Translations under genes and position numbers: made by a program | Source: Streptomyces sp. NRRL F-2664 | Lineage (GTDB): Bacteria > Actinomycetota > Actinomycetes > Streptomycetales > Streptomycetaceae | DNA: 64,000 nucleotides | Direction: 5' to 3' | Assembly: GCF_000719345.1 (NCBI RefSeq) | Contig: NZ_JOFX01000005.1 | Coordinates: 186,001 to 250,000 of the forward strand | Shown here: piece by piece, positions 24,379-32,763 of the stretch | How the letters are laid out: each line of letters begins with the position of its first letter | Position numbering within the stretch: the stretch's first letter is position 1 | Notes under the pieces: model-generated | The model's database searches: none | Told to the model about the DNA's origin: nothing | The model's input: only the letters and a program-made list of their open reading frames with translations

Positions 24379-25242
24379 TCAGGGCCTGCCCATGAGGTCG
24401 CGCGGGAAGGCGCCGGCGCTCACGGCCTTGACGACGAGGGCGCCGCCCAGCTCGGACAGGCGGGCCAGGCCGTCCGCGCCGAGGTGCTCGTAGGGCGCGG
24501 CGTCGAGGCGGTCGGTGTCGCTCTCGAGCCGTTCGCGCAGGGCCGCGCCCTCCTCGGTCAGGTCGCCGGCGGCGTCGAGCACGCCGCGCTCGCGCAGCCG
24601 GCCGGCCGCGGCGTCGAGGTCGTCCTGCGTCCAGCCGCGCATGCCCCTGAGCCATTTCGCCGTCATGCCCCTGCCGGTGGCGGTGTGGCTGACCAGGGCT
24701 TCCACCGGGTCCAGGCCGGCGAGGAGCAGGGCGGCGAGGTGGCCGTCCCCGCGGTGCTCGCGCAGCAGCGTGGTGGCGTGCCACAGCCGCAGGTGCGGCT
24801 CCTCGGGTACGGGAAGGTCGGCGTGGGCCGCGTACAGGGTCCGGGCGTGCCGGGTGCACCCCTCGGTGGCGCGCATCGCCAGGTCGGCGGCTTCGGCCAC
24901 CTCGGGGGACGTGACGGTGTCGGCGCCGAGGAGGCGGGTCAGCGCTGCGTCGGCGGCGCGCAGCCGGGCGGCGACCGCCTGGGCGGGGGTGACGGTGTCC
25001 CAGACGGCCGGCAGGTGTCGGGCGACGAGGTCGTGGCGGTAGTTGTAGAAGGCGGCGGTGACCGCGCCGGCCCCGACGGCGCCCATCGCGGCGGACCGGT
25101 GCGCCAGGTTGACGGCGACGGGGTCCGCTATCCCGAGGGCGGCGAACTCCTCGGCGATTTCCGGCGAGAAGTAGACGGTGGCGTGCAGCGGGTTGATGGC
25201 ACCGTGCCAGCAGCGCCGTGCGGCGAGCGGATGAAGGGTCAT
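24379..25242 (-). CDS. SCO6745-family protein (function unknown)
   Basis: 287 residues, mostly helical. It begins with a helical block (TLHPLAARRCWHGAINPLHATVYFSPEI) and has a C-terminal region resembling a winged helix (WLRGMRGWTQDDLDAAAGRLRERGVLD...LTEEGAALRERLE). I recognise it as the family named after S. coelicolor SCO6745; no reaction is known to me. There is no signal peptide. The ATG at 25242 is preceded at 7 nt by TACCGT and has no ribosome-binding site, so a leaderless mRNA is likely. An inverted repeat lies just upstream. Confidence 0.75.
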   Translation of the reverse strand: MTLHPLAARRCWHGAINPLHATVYFSPEIAEEFAALGIADPVAVNLAHRSAAMGAVGAGAVTAAFYNYRHDLVARHLPAVWDTVTPAQAVAARLRAADAALTRLLGADTVTSPEVAEAADLAMRATEGCTRHARTLYAAHADLPVPEEPHLRLWHATTLLREHRGDGHLAALLLAGLDPVEALVSHTATGRGMTAKWLRGMRGWTQDDLDAAAGRLRERGVLDAAGDLTEEGAALRERLESDTDRLDAAPYEHLGADGLARLSELGGALVVKAVSAGAFPRDLMGRP

Positions 25243-25593
25243 GGACGGCACGGTACCGACTGTCCGGTACGGCGAGGGAGGGGCGGCCTCCTCATCGGGC
25301 CGCCGCTGGTCCGATCCGGACGATCCGGGGGGGGCGGGGGCGGGGCGTTCGGTGGCGGCGACGGGCTCCGACCGGCGGGGTGCCGGGGCGCCGGTCCGCA
25401 GGCCGGAGCGGTGCAACGGGCCGGGCGGTGCCCGGGAAGCCGGTGTCAGGACCGTTCCTGCGGCGGACCCGTGACGGCCGAATGGCGATCGTGTGACAGC
25501 AGGGGCCATGGACATGACCTGGGCGTCCAGGGGTGAATACGGTCGAGCGACGACCTTGAACCGAGCTGTCTCCCCTACCACTTGGAGTCATTC
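25243..25593. promoter_or_regulatory. Divergent intergenic region between the SCO6745-family and M1 peptidase genes
   Basis: Contains the inverted repeat GTACCG-ACTGTC-CGGTAC (25253-25270) next to the minus-strand start, a long G-run (8+5+4 G separated by single C, 25327-25345) with G-quadruplex potential, and the M1 peptidase leader with GGAG 7 nt before its GTG. I see no additional gene. Confidence 0.45.
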
Positions 25594-27111
25594 GTGCACC
25601 GCAAAGTCATCGTCCCGAGCGTGCTCGCCGCTTCCCTGCTGCTGGTGATCCCGGCGTCGGCGGCGAGCTCCGGTCCGGGCGCCCCGGGTATCGGCGATCC
25701 CTACTACCCGGCCAGCGGCAACGGCGGATACGACGTGTCGCACTACGACCTGCGCCTGAAGTACCAGCCGACGACCGACCTGTTGGAGGGCACCGCGACC
25801 CTCATCGCCACCGCCAAGCAGGACCTGTCGCGCTTCAACCTCGACTTCGGCCTGAAGGTCAGCGAGATCCGGGTCAACGGCGCGAAGGCGAAGTTCGCCG
25901 CGTCCGGCGCCCACGAGGTGGAGGTGACCCCGGCGAAGCCGCTGGCGCGCAACACCCCGCTGACCGTGGTCGTCACGTACGCCGGCAAGCCCTCCGAGCT
26001 GAAGATCGACGGCTGGACGGCCTGGCACCGCACCCCGGACGGCGGCGTGGCGGCGCAGGAGCCCGACTCGGCGGTCTGGTGGTTCCCCAGCAACGACCAC
26101 CCGCTGGACAAGGCCACCTTCGACGTCTCGGTCAACGTGCCCGACGGCACCCAGGCCATCAGCAACGGCGTGCTGCAGTCCCAGACGTCGCGGCTCGGCT
26201 GGACGCGGTACAACTGGCGCTCCAACAAGCCGCAGGCCACGTACCTGGCCACCCTCGCCGTCGGCAGGTTCGACATCACCACCGACCGGACGGCGAGCGG
26301 GCTGCCGATCGTCAACGCCTACAGCAAGGACCTCGGCGACAACGCGGGCGCGGCGCGCGCGAGCGTGGAGCGGACCGGCGAGGTCACCGAGTGGCTGGAG
26401 GGGGTCTTCGGCCCGTATCCGTTCAACGCGCTCGGCGGCTACGTACCGAACGTGAACGCCGGCTTCGCCCTGGAGACCCAGACGCGGCCGTTCTACGGCC
26501 CGCGCCAGTTCCAGAACGGCGCCAACGTCTCCGTGGTCGTGCACGAGCTGGCCCACCAGTGGTACGGCGACAGCGTCTCCGTCGAGGGCTGGAAGGACAT
26601 CTGGATCAACGAGGGGTTCGCCCGCTACAGCCAGTGGCTCTGGTCGGAGAAGGAGGGCGAGGGCACCGCCCAGGAGCTCGCCGACTGGGCCTACTCCCTG
26701 CGCCCGGCGGAGGACGCGTTCTGGCAGGTCAAGCCGGGTGACCCCGGCCCGGAGAACCAGTTCCACGGTGCCGTGTACGACCGTGGCGCCCTTGCCCTGC
26801 AGGCGCTGCGCAACGAGATCGGCGACGAGAAGTTCTTCCAGATCCTCAAGGGCTGGCCGACCGAGCGGGCCTACGGCAACGCCAAGGTCGGGGACTTCGT
26901 GCGGTACGCGGAGAAGGTTTCCGGCAAGCCGCTGGCCCAGCTGTTCGAGACCTGGCTCTACACCCCGGGCAAGCCCGCCGCGTCGGCGCTGAACCCGGCG
27001 GCGGCCCGGCCCGAGGCCCGCTCGGCACAGCCGTCCGCCCCGGCGAAGCCCACCGCGGAGCCCAGGTCCTGGAAGAAGATCGCGGAGACGAACACCGTCC
27101 ACGACCACTGA
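25594..27111 (+). CDS. Secreted M1-family zinc metallopeptidase
   Basis: 505 residues with a signal peptide (basic start HRK, hydrophobic core IVPSVLAASLLLVIP, ASAASS cleavage region). The aminopeptidase-N-like beta domain (about 35-215) is followed by the catalytic domain: substrate motif GFALETQ (a GAMEN variant), zinc motif HELAH at about 317-321 with the third ligand Glu at about 340 (INEGFA), and the family Tyr later. The C-terminal ~40 residues are Ala/Pro-rich. It lacks the long C-terminal domain of full aminopeptidase N. GTG 25594 is preferred over a TTG 12 bp upstream because of the GGAG site. Probably extracellular peptide degradation. Confidence 0.9.
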   Translation: MHRKVIVPSVLAASLLLVIPASAASSGPGAPGIGDPYYPASGNGGYDVSHYDLRLKYQPTTDLLEGTATLIATAKQDLSRFNLDFGLKVSEIRVNGAKAKFAASGAHEVEVTPAKPLARNTPLTVVVTYAGKPSELKIDGWTAWHRTPDGGVAAQEPDSAVWWFPSNDHPLDKATFDVSVNVPDGTQAISNGVLQSQTSRLGWTRYNWRSNKPQATYLATLAVGRFDITTDRTASGLPIVNAYSKDLGDNAGAARASVERTGEVTEWLEGVFGPYPFNALGGYVPNVNAGFALETQTRPFYGPRQFQNGANVSVVVHELAHQWYGDSVSVEGWKDIWINEGFARYSQWLWSEKEGEGTAQELADWAYSLRPAEDAFWQVKPGDPGPENQFHGAVYDRGALALQALRNEIGDEKFFQILKGWPTERAYGNAKVGDFVRYAEKVSGKPLAQLFETWLYTPGKPAASALNPAAARPEARSAQPSAPAKPTAEPRSWKKIAETNTVHDH

Positions 27112-27133
27112 CGCGGGCACACCCCGCAGCCGC

Positions 27134-27164
27134 GTCCGGCCCCCGCCTGCCGCGGGGGCCGGAC
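27134..27164. terminator. Bidirectional terminator between the M1 peptidase and MpaB-like genes
   Basis: Perfect 13-bp stem GTCCGGCCCCCGC / GCGGGGGCCGGAC, 5-nt loop, placed between convergent genes. Confidence 0.85.
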
Positions 27165-27201
27165 GGCCGTCGGCAGCCCTCCGTCGTGTCGGCGGCGGCC
27201 G

Positions 27202-28098
27202 TCAGGGGCGTCCCGCGCGCCACTGGGCGCGTGCCCGGTAGGCGATCGGCAGGTAGCGCAGGCGTTCGGGAAGCAGGGGGACGATCAGGCGGACGGCGGT
27301 GCTGAAGCGGCGCAGCCGGCGTTCCTGGGCGGGACTCCACTCCAGCCCGATCGCGGCACGCGCCTCGGGCGGCATGTACCCGGCGGTGACGAAGGCCCGC
27401 AGGTGCAGGAAGGCCGCCCGCAGCGCGGGCCAGGTCAGCCGGAGCAGCAGCCGGACGGGGAGCGGGCCGCCCGGGGGCCGGGGCAGCGGCACGTCGGTGG
27501 CGACCAGCTCGCGGGCGACCGCGGTCGGCTCGATCTCCTCGGCCAGCATCCGCGCCCAGTAGGTCCAGTACTCCTCGATGGTCTGCGGCATGTCCCGGTC
27601 GTGGAGGCCGAGGATCCGGCCGACCTGGAGCCACTCCCGGTAGAGCTGCTGTTCCTGGGCGGGGGTGAAGCGGCGCAGGAGGTAGCGCCCGGCGTACAGG
27701 TAGACGGGGAAGCCGGTGGCGTGCACCCACGCGTAGCAGGCGGGGTCGAGGGAGTGGTAGCGCCGGCCGCGGGTGTCGGTGCCCTGGATGTCCTTGTGCA
27801 GGCGGCGGACCCGGCGGCCCTCCTCGGCCGCGCCCTCGCCGCCGTACACCCACAGCTGGACCGATCGCAGGGAGCGCTCGCCGCGGCCCCAGGGGTCCGT
27901 GCGGAAGACGGAGTACTGGTCGACGCCGGCCGCGATGGCCGGGTGCGCCACCTGCAGGGTGAAGGCGGCGGGCAGCATCAGCAGCGCCCGGACGTCGCCG
28001 GCGATGGTCCACAGCACACCGCCCGGCGGGGGCGGCGCGGGGTCGGTGCGGCGCGTGGTCGCAGGTCCGGCGGGGTGTGCCGAGTCCCTCTTCGTCAT
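27202..28098 (-). CDS. Oxygenase MpaB-like protein (DUF2236)
   Basis: 298 residues. The family features are the N-terminal AFTLQVAHPAIAAGVDQYSVFRTDPWGRGERSL, the WVHATGFPVYLYAGRYL block (about 130-150) and the YWARMLAEEI region; related heme proteins include MpaB and latex-clearing protein. They cleave C=C or other bonds with a b-type heme; the residue I would expect to bind heme is one of the conserved His. The substrate is unknown. ATG 28098 has no ribosome-binding site; CATACT is 6 nt upstream on the complement. Confidence 0.78.
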   Translation of the reverse strand: MTKRDSAHPAGPATTRRTDPAPPPPGGVLWTIAGDVRALLMLPAAFTLQVAHPAIAAGVDQYSVFRTDPWGRGERSLRSVQLWVYGGEGAAEEGRRVRRLHKDIQGTDTRGRRYHSLDPACYAWVHATGFPVYLYAGRYLLRRFTPAQEQQLYREWLQVGRILGLHDRDMPQTIEEYWTYWARMLAEEIEPTAVARELVATDVPLPRPPGGPLPVRLLLRLTWPALRAAFLHLRAFVTAGYMPPEARAAIGLEWSPAQERRLRRFSTAVRLIVPLLPERLRYLPIAYRARAQWRAGRP

Positions 28099-28228
28099 AG
28101 GACAAGTATGCGAGCACCGGACGGCCGTCTCACGGACAGAAAGTCGCTGCACGGGTGTTACCCAGAGGTAACTGCTGCTGCTTGTATGACCGCGTCGATC
28201 TTCCCCCGCAGGAATGACGGAGACCTCC

Positions 28229-29218
28229 ATGCTGCTTTCCACGACCCGCTCGCGCCGCGCCGCCGCCACGGCCGTCGCCGCGGTCGCCGCATGCGCCCTG
28301 GCCGCCACCACCGCGCCCGCCGCCACGGCCGCGGAGAACGCCGCCACGCCGCGGCTCAGCGTCCTGTCGTACAACGTGTTCCTGATGAGCAAGAACCTCT
28401 ACCCGAACTGGGGGCAGGACCACCGGGCCGCGGAGATCCCGAAGACCTCCTTCTACCAGGGCCACGACGTGGTCGTGCTCCAGGAGGCCTTCGACAACAG
28501 CTCCTCGGACGCGCTCAAGGCGAACTCCGCCGCGCAGTACCCGTACCAGACCCCGGTCGTCGGCCGCAGCAGGACCGGCTGGGACGCCACCGGCGGCGCC
28601 TACTCCTCCACCACCCCGGAGGACGGTGGCGTCACGATCCTCAGCAAGTGGCCGATCGTCCGCAAGGAGCAGTTCGTCTTCAAGGACGCCTGCGGCGCCG
28701 ACTGGTGGTCCAACAAGGGCTTCGCCTATGTCGTGCTGAACGTGAACGGCGCGAAGGTGCACGTGGTCGGCACGCACGCCCAGTCCACCGACCCGGGCTG
28801 CGGCGCGGGCGAGGCCGCGCAGATGCGCGCCCGTCAGTTCCGGGCCGTCGACGCCTTCCTGGACGGCAAGAACATACCGGCGAACGAGCAGGTCATCCTG
28901 GCGGGCGACCTCAACGTCGACTCCCGCACCCCCGAGTACGCGAGCCTGCTCGCCAACGCCGACCTGGCCGACTCCGACTCCCGCACGGGCCACCCGTACT
29001 CCTTCGACACCGCGCTGAACTCGGTGGCGAAGTACCGCTACCCGACGGACCCCCGCGAGGACCTGGACTACGTGCTCCACCGCAAGGGCAACGCCCGCCC
29101 GGCGGGCTGGGAGAACAACGTGGTCCTGGAGGAGTCGGCGCCCTGGACGGTCTCCAGCTGGGGCACCTCCTACACCTACACCAACCTCAGCGACCACTAC
29201 CCGGTGATCGGGCGCTGA
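28229..29218 (+). CDS. Secreted sphingomyelin phosphodiesterase-like enzyme
   Basis: 329 residues: a signal peptide (RSRRAAATAVAAVAACALAATTAPAATA), then an endonuclease/exonuclease/phosphatase (DNase I-like) fold. Metal and catalytic residues appear in YNVFLM, VVLQEAFD (Glu), GDLNVDS and the final LSDHYPV. The spacing and the segments YQTPVVGRS and GVTILSKWPI match bacterial neutral sphingomyelinases; a general phospholipase C or nuclease role cannot be excluded. ATG 28229 is chosen for its GGAG 6 nt upstream over an ATG 15 bp earlier. Confidence 0.85.
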   Translation: MLLSTTRSRRAAATAVAAVAACALAATTAPAATAAENAATPRLSVLSYNVFLMSKNLYPNWGQDHRAAEIPKTSFYQGHDVVVLQEAFDNSSSDALKANSAAQYPYQTPVVGRSRTGWDATGGAYSSTTPEDGGVTILSKWPIVRKEQFVFKDACGADWWSNKGFAYVVLNVNGAKVHVVGTHAQSTDPGCGAGEAAQMRARQFRAVDAFLDGKNIPANEQVILAGDLNVDSRTPEYASLLANADLADSDSRTGHPYSFDTALNSVAKYRYPTDPREDLDYVLHRKGNARPAGWENNVVLEESAPWTVSSWGTSYTYTNLSDHYPVIGR

Positions 29219-29228
29219 CGCCACCGTC

Positions 29229-29262
29229 CCGGCCGGCGGGCGCGGGTGTGCCCGCCGGCCGG
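29229..29262. terminator. Bidirectional terminator between sphingomyelinase and acyl-CoA ligase genes
   Basis: Perfect 13-bp stem CCGGCCGGCGGGC / GCCCGCCGGCCGG with an 8-nt loop between convergent genes. Confidence 0.85.
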
Positions 29263-29273
29263 CGCTGGGCGGG

Positions 29274-31115
29274 TCACGCCGACTCGTGCGGCTCCTCGTA
29301 GAGGGCGTCGATGTGGGCTCGGTACTTGTCGCGGACGATGCGGCGGCGGAGCTTCAGGGACGGGGTGAGCTCGCCGGTCGCGGGGCCCCACTCCTCGGTC
29401 AGCAGGCGGTAGCGCTTGATCTGCTCGGTCCGGTTGAGCCGCGCGTTGGCCGCCTCGACGGCCCGGGCGATCTCCTCCCGGACGGCGGGGTGCTCGGCGA
29501 GCGCGCTCGGGGATGCGGCCTCGATGCCCCGGGAGGCCGCCCACACCGGGGCCAGCTCGGTGTCCAGGACGAGCAGGGCGACGAGGTAGGAGCGGCCGTC
29601 GCCGTGCACCAGCGCCTGGCCGATCAGCGGATGCTCCTTGACCGTGTTCTCCACCAGCGCGGGCGAGACGTTCTTCCCGTTCGACGTGATGATCAGTTCC
29701 TTCTTGCGGTCGGTGATCCAGAGGAAGCCGTCCTCGTCGATCCGGCCGACGTCTCCCGTGGGGAACCAGCCCTCCGCGTCGCAGGCGCTCTCCACGGAGC
29801 CGTCCGGCCGCAGGTAGCCGCCGAAGACGGTCGCGCCGCGCGTGAAGACCTCCCCGTCCTCGGCGATCCGCAGCTCCAGCCCCTCGATCGGGCGGCCCAC
29901 CGAGCCCAGCCGGAAGCCGTCGGCGCTGTTGAGCGTGCACACCCCGGCCGTCTCGGTGAGCCCCCAGGCGTCCATGATCGTGATGCCCCAGCCGGCCCAG
30001 AAGCGGACGACGTCCAGGGGCATCGGCGCGGTGGCGCTGGCGGTCCAGGCGAGCCGGTCCATGCCGGCGAGGTGCAGCAGCGGGTCCAGCGTCCGTTCCT
30101 TCGCCGCGGCGTACGAGGCTTCGAGCGCGGCGGGCACCTCCTCGCCGCGCTCCAGGTGGCCGGCCCTGGCCCGGGCGAGATCGTTGGCCGCCTCGATGGC
30201 GTTGCGCTGCTCCTCGGGGAGCTGGGCGAGGACCGCGCGGACGGAGGCGGCGAGCTTCTCCCACACGCGGGGCACCCCGAAGAACTGCACGGGCCGCAGT
30301 TCGCGGACGGCGGCCGACACGGCGGCGGGATCGGCGCACAGCATGACGTGCGAGGCCCGCAGGAGGGGCAGGTAGATGCCGAGGACCCGCTCGGCGATGT
30401 GCGCGAAGGGCAGGTAGCAGATGTGCTCGGCGTGCTCGGGCAGGTCCACCCGCCGGTCGAGGCGGACGGCCTGCAGGATCAGGTTGCGGTGGGTCAGCCG
30501 GACGCCCTTGGGGTCACCGGTGGTGCCCGAGGTGTAGACGACGGTGAGCGGGTCCTCGGGCCGGGTCTCCTGCCAGTCCTTCTCGAAGGCGTCGGCGCGG
30601 TGGAGGCGGGCGCCGCTCGCGTACAGGGAGGCGTAGGTGCCGTGCGGGCCGGCCTCGGCGGCCTCGGCGACGACGAGGCGCTCCAGGGGGACGTCGGCAG
30701 CGGCCAGCAGCGGCTCCCACCGGGCGAGCTCGCCGGCTCCCTCGACGACGGCGACCCGGGCGCGGCTGTGGCGGGCGATGTGCGCGATCTGCTCGGGCGC
30801 GGAGGTCCCGTACACCGTGACGGGTACGGCGCCGAGGTGGAAGAGGGCGAGGTCGCTGAGCCAGTGCTCGGGGCGGTTGCCCATCATCAGCAGGACGTGC
30901 TCTCCGCGCCCGACGCCGAGGGCGGCGTAGCCGGCGGCGAGGACGGCGACCTTGCGGCGGACCTCGGACCAGGTGAGGGTCGTCCAGCCGGCCGCGTCGG
31001 GGCCGGTTCGCCAGGAGAGGGCGGGGAGGTCCCCGTGCTCGGCGGCGTTGCGGGCCAGCAGGGCGGAGAAGGTGATCTCTTCGGGTCGTCCGGGCAGTCG
31101 CAGGTTCGTGGTCAT
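29274..31115 (-). CDS. Long-chain fatty acid-CoA ligase (AMP-forming)
   Basis: 613 residues of the ANL superfamily. The P-loop is YTSGTTGDPKGV (about residues 193-204); adenylate-binding and hinge motifs are visible as AWGLTETAG, GWFPTGDVGRID and DRKKELIITSNGKNVSP, with the C-terminal catalytic Lys in the region NRTEQIKRYRLL. Members of this long-chain (FadD15-like) group activate fatty acids via acyl-AMP to acyl-CoA. It is divergent from a MerR-type regulator that shares its 85-bp promoter region and may control it. No operon partner downstream; a strong terminator follows. Confidence 0.9.
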   Translation of the reverse strand: MTTNLRLPGRPEEITFSALLARNAAEHGDLPALSWRTGPDAAGWTTLTWSEVRRKVAVLAAGYAALGVGRGEHVLLMMGNRPEHWLSDLALFHLGAVPVTVYGTSAPEQIAHIARHSRARVAVVEGAGELARWEPLLAAADVPLERLVVAEAAEAGPHGTYASLYASGARLHRADAFEKDWQETRPEDPLTVVYTSGTTGDPKGVRLTHRNLILQAVRLDRRVDLPEHAEHICYLPFAHIAERVLGIYLPLLRASHVMLCADPAAVSAAVRELRPVQFFGVPRVWEKLAASVRAVLAQLPEEQRNAIEAANDLARARAGHLERGEEVPAALEASYAAAKERTLDPLLHLAGMDRLAWTASATAPMPLDVVRFWAGWGITIMDAWGLTETAGVCTLNSADGFRLGSVGRPIEGLELRIAEDGEVFTRGATVFGGYLRPDGSVESACDAEGWFPTGDVGRIDEDGFLWITDRKKELIITSNGKNVSPALVENTVKEHPLIGQALVHGDGRSYLVALLVLDTELAPVWAASRGIEAASPSALAEHPAVREEIARAVEAANARLNRTEQIKRYRLLTEEWGPATGELTPSLKLRRRIVRDKYRAHIDALYEEPHESA

Positions 31116-31150
31116 GGGCAGCTCCTGGCCGTTTCACATCGTTGGTGCGA

Positions 31151-31164
31151 CAGCAATACTGTTG
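31151..31164. promoter_or_regulatory. Imperfect dyad in the acyl-CoA ligase/MerR divergent promoter
   Basis: CAGCAATACTGTTG matches its own complement at 10 of 14 positions. It covers a TACTGT -10-like element (31157-31162) which lies 19 bp after TTTCAC (31132-31137), the long spacer typical of MerR-controlled promoters. Confidence 0.45.
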
Positions 31165-31200
31165 AACCCAAGCTGTGGAGCAGAGAGCGAGGCGCAGACG

Positions 31201-31935
31201 ATGGCCGACCGGGCACCCGAGCCGATGCTCACCGTCGACGAGCTGGCGGCCAGGGCGGGCGTCACCGTGCGCACGGTACGGTTCTACAGCACCCGCGGGC
31301 TTTTGCCCCCTCCCGTGATCGGTCCGCGTCGGGTGGGGCACTACGGGCCGGAGCACCTGTCGCGGCTGGCCCTCATCGAAGAACTCCAGCACCAGGGAAT
31401 GACCCTGTCCGCCATCGAGCGCTACCTGGACGCGCTGCCCGACGACCTGAGCGCGCACGACCTCGCGATCCACCGGGCGATGGTGGCCAGTTGGGCGCCG
31501 GACGCGGCCCGCGAGGTGTCGCGGGAGGAGCTGGAGAAACGTGCCGGGCGCAGCCTGTCGGACAACGACGTGCGGCGGCTGACGGCGATGAACGTACTGG
31601 CCGCGTCGAGGGACGGGGGCGGGTTCCGGGTGGACGTGGGGCTGCTGCGGCTCGGCGTCGCCCTGCTGGACGTGCCCCTCGCGCACGAGACGATCCTCGC
31701 GGCACGCAGGGTGCTGGTGGAGCACACCCGGTCGGCGGCGCACGAGCTGACGGCGCTGTTCCGGGACGAGGTGTGGGGGCCGTTCACGCGGGGCGAAAGC
31801 GATCCGGAGCGGGTGGAGTCGATGAAGGCGCTGTCGGCGCACATGCAGCCGATGGTGGTACAGGCGCTGGTGACGGCCTTTCAGCGGTCGTTGCGGGAGG
31901 AGCTGCGGGCGGCGTTCACCTCGGGCGACGGGTGA
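31201..31935 (+). CDS. MerR-family transcriptional regulator
   Basis: 244 residues. Winged-helix MerR DNA-binding domain at about 10-75: LTVDELAARAGVTVRTVRFYSTRGLLPPP, then YGPEHLSRLALIEELQHQGMTLSAIERYL. The C-terminal ~150 residues are helical and do not look like a metal-binding tail (no Cys pairs), so a small organic or acyl-CoA ligand is more likely. Divergent from the acyl-CoA ligase; a dyad in the shared promoter supports regulation of that gene and itself. Confidence 0.88.
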   Translation: MADRAPEPMLTVDELAARAGVTVRTVRFYSTRGLLPPPVIGPRRVGHYGPEHLSRLALIEELQHQGMTLSAIERYLDALPDDLSAHDLAIHRAMVASWAPDAAREVSREELEKRAGRSLSDNDVRRLTAMNVLAASRDGGGFRVDVGLLRLGVALLDVPLAHETILAARRVLVEHTRSAAHELTALFRDEVWGPFTRGESDPERVESMKALSAHMQPMVVQALVTAFQRSLREELRAAFTSGDG

Positions 31936-31963
31936 TCGCCGGTATCCGGTAGCTTGACGGCGC

Positions 31964-32638
31964 ATGGCAGTCATTCACCGCACCACCATGTCGCCCGGCA
32001 AGCTGGACCTGCTCGCCGCCTGGATGCCGTCGAAGCCCTGGTACCGGGGCGGGGGCGCGCCGAAGCTCGCCAAGGCCGGCGGTTTCCGGCTGGACGACCC
32101 CGAGGGTGAGGTGGGCCTCGAGTTCATGGTGGTCACCGACACCTCGGGGGACTCCCCCGTGACGTACCAGGTCCCGCTGAGCTACCGCGGGGCACGCCTG
32201 GATGCTGCCGCGGCCGGACTGGTCGGCACGTCCGAGCACGGGGTCCTGGGCCGGCGCTGGATCTACGACGGGGCCCACGACCCGGTCCTGGTCGCGCAGT
32301 TGCTCGCGCTGCTGGCGGGCCGTGCGACCGCCCAGGACCAGAACGCGAGCAACGTCCCGGACCCCGCGGTCGAGGTGCTCGCCGGGCACGCGGGGGTGCC
32401 GGAGGGGCTGGTCGCGACGGGGTCGGTGACGGACACCTCCGACGCCACCCTCGTCGGCGTCGAACCGGCCGGGCACGGGGAGCCGCTGATGGCCCTGTCC
32501 CTCTGCCGGGTGCTGGAGCCCGGGCCAGCCGTCACCGACGGGTCCGTCCGGGGGCAGCTCCTCACCCGCTGGGCGGGCGCGGACGGAACCGAGCCGGGCG
32601 GGGTCTTCGCGGTCCTGCGCGACGGAGCGGCCGGCTAG
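31964..32638 (+). CDS. Maltokinase N-terminal cap-like domain protein
   Basis: 224 residues. The start AVIHRTTMSPGKLDLLAAWMPSKPWYRGGG is the N-cap domain normally fused to maltokinase (Pep2/Mak), and GRRWIYDGAHDPVLVAQLLALLAG is also characteristic. The kinase domain is absent: the protein ends about where the kinase would begin, and no kinase gene follows. Orphan cap proteins are known in actinobacteria, with no assigned role that I know. TAGCTT (31950-31955) is 8 nt before the ATG, suggesting a leaderless mRNA. Confidence 0.8.
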   Translation: MAVIHRTTMSPGKLDLLAAWMPSKPWYRGGGAPKLAKAGGFRLDDPEGEVGLEFMVVTDTSGDSPVTYQVPLSYRGARLDAAAAGLVGTSEHGVLGRRWIYDGAHDPVLVAQLLALLAGRATAQDQNASNVPDPAVEVLAGHAGVPEGLVATGSVTDTSDATLVGVEPAGHGEPLMALSLCRVLEPGPAVTDGSVRGQLLTRWAGADGTEPGGVFAVLRDGAAG

Positions 32639-32710
32639 GCGGGGCAGCCGGGTGGGCGGGGCAGCCGCGTGGGCGGGGCATCGCGGCCCGCCCCGGTGAA
32701 CGGGCGGACA

Positions 32711-32750
32711 CCCCGGCCCCCCGCCCGCGGGACGAGCGGGCGGGCCGGGG
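32711..32750. terminator. Bidirectional terminator between the cap-like protein and fadB genes
   Basis: Long GC-rich stem: CCCCGGCC..CCGCCCGC pairs with GCGGGCGGGCCGGGG around GGGACGA, with a 2-nt bulge. Lies between convergent genes. Just before it, 32641-32680 holds near-direct repeats of GTGGGCGGGGCA. Confidence 0.75.
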
Positions 32751-32763
32751 CGTCCGTGCGTGC

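Noticed and set aside
21592..25536. 1314-codon plus-strand frame across tex and the SCO6745-family gene
   Set aside because: Complement of two well-supported genes; no domain, repeated GGxG/VxxDxx low-complexity pattern, start inside a promoter region.
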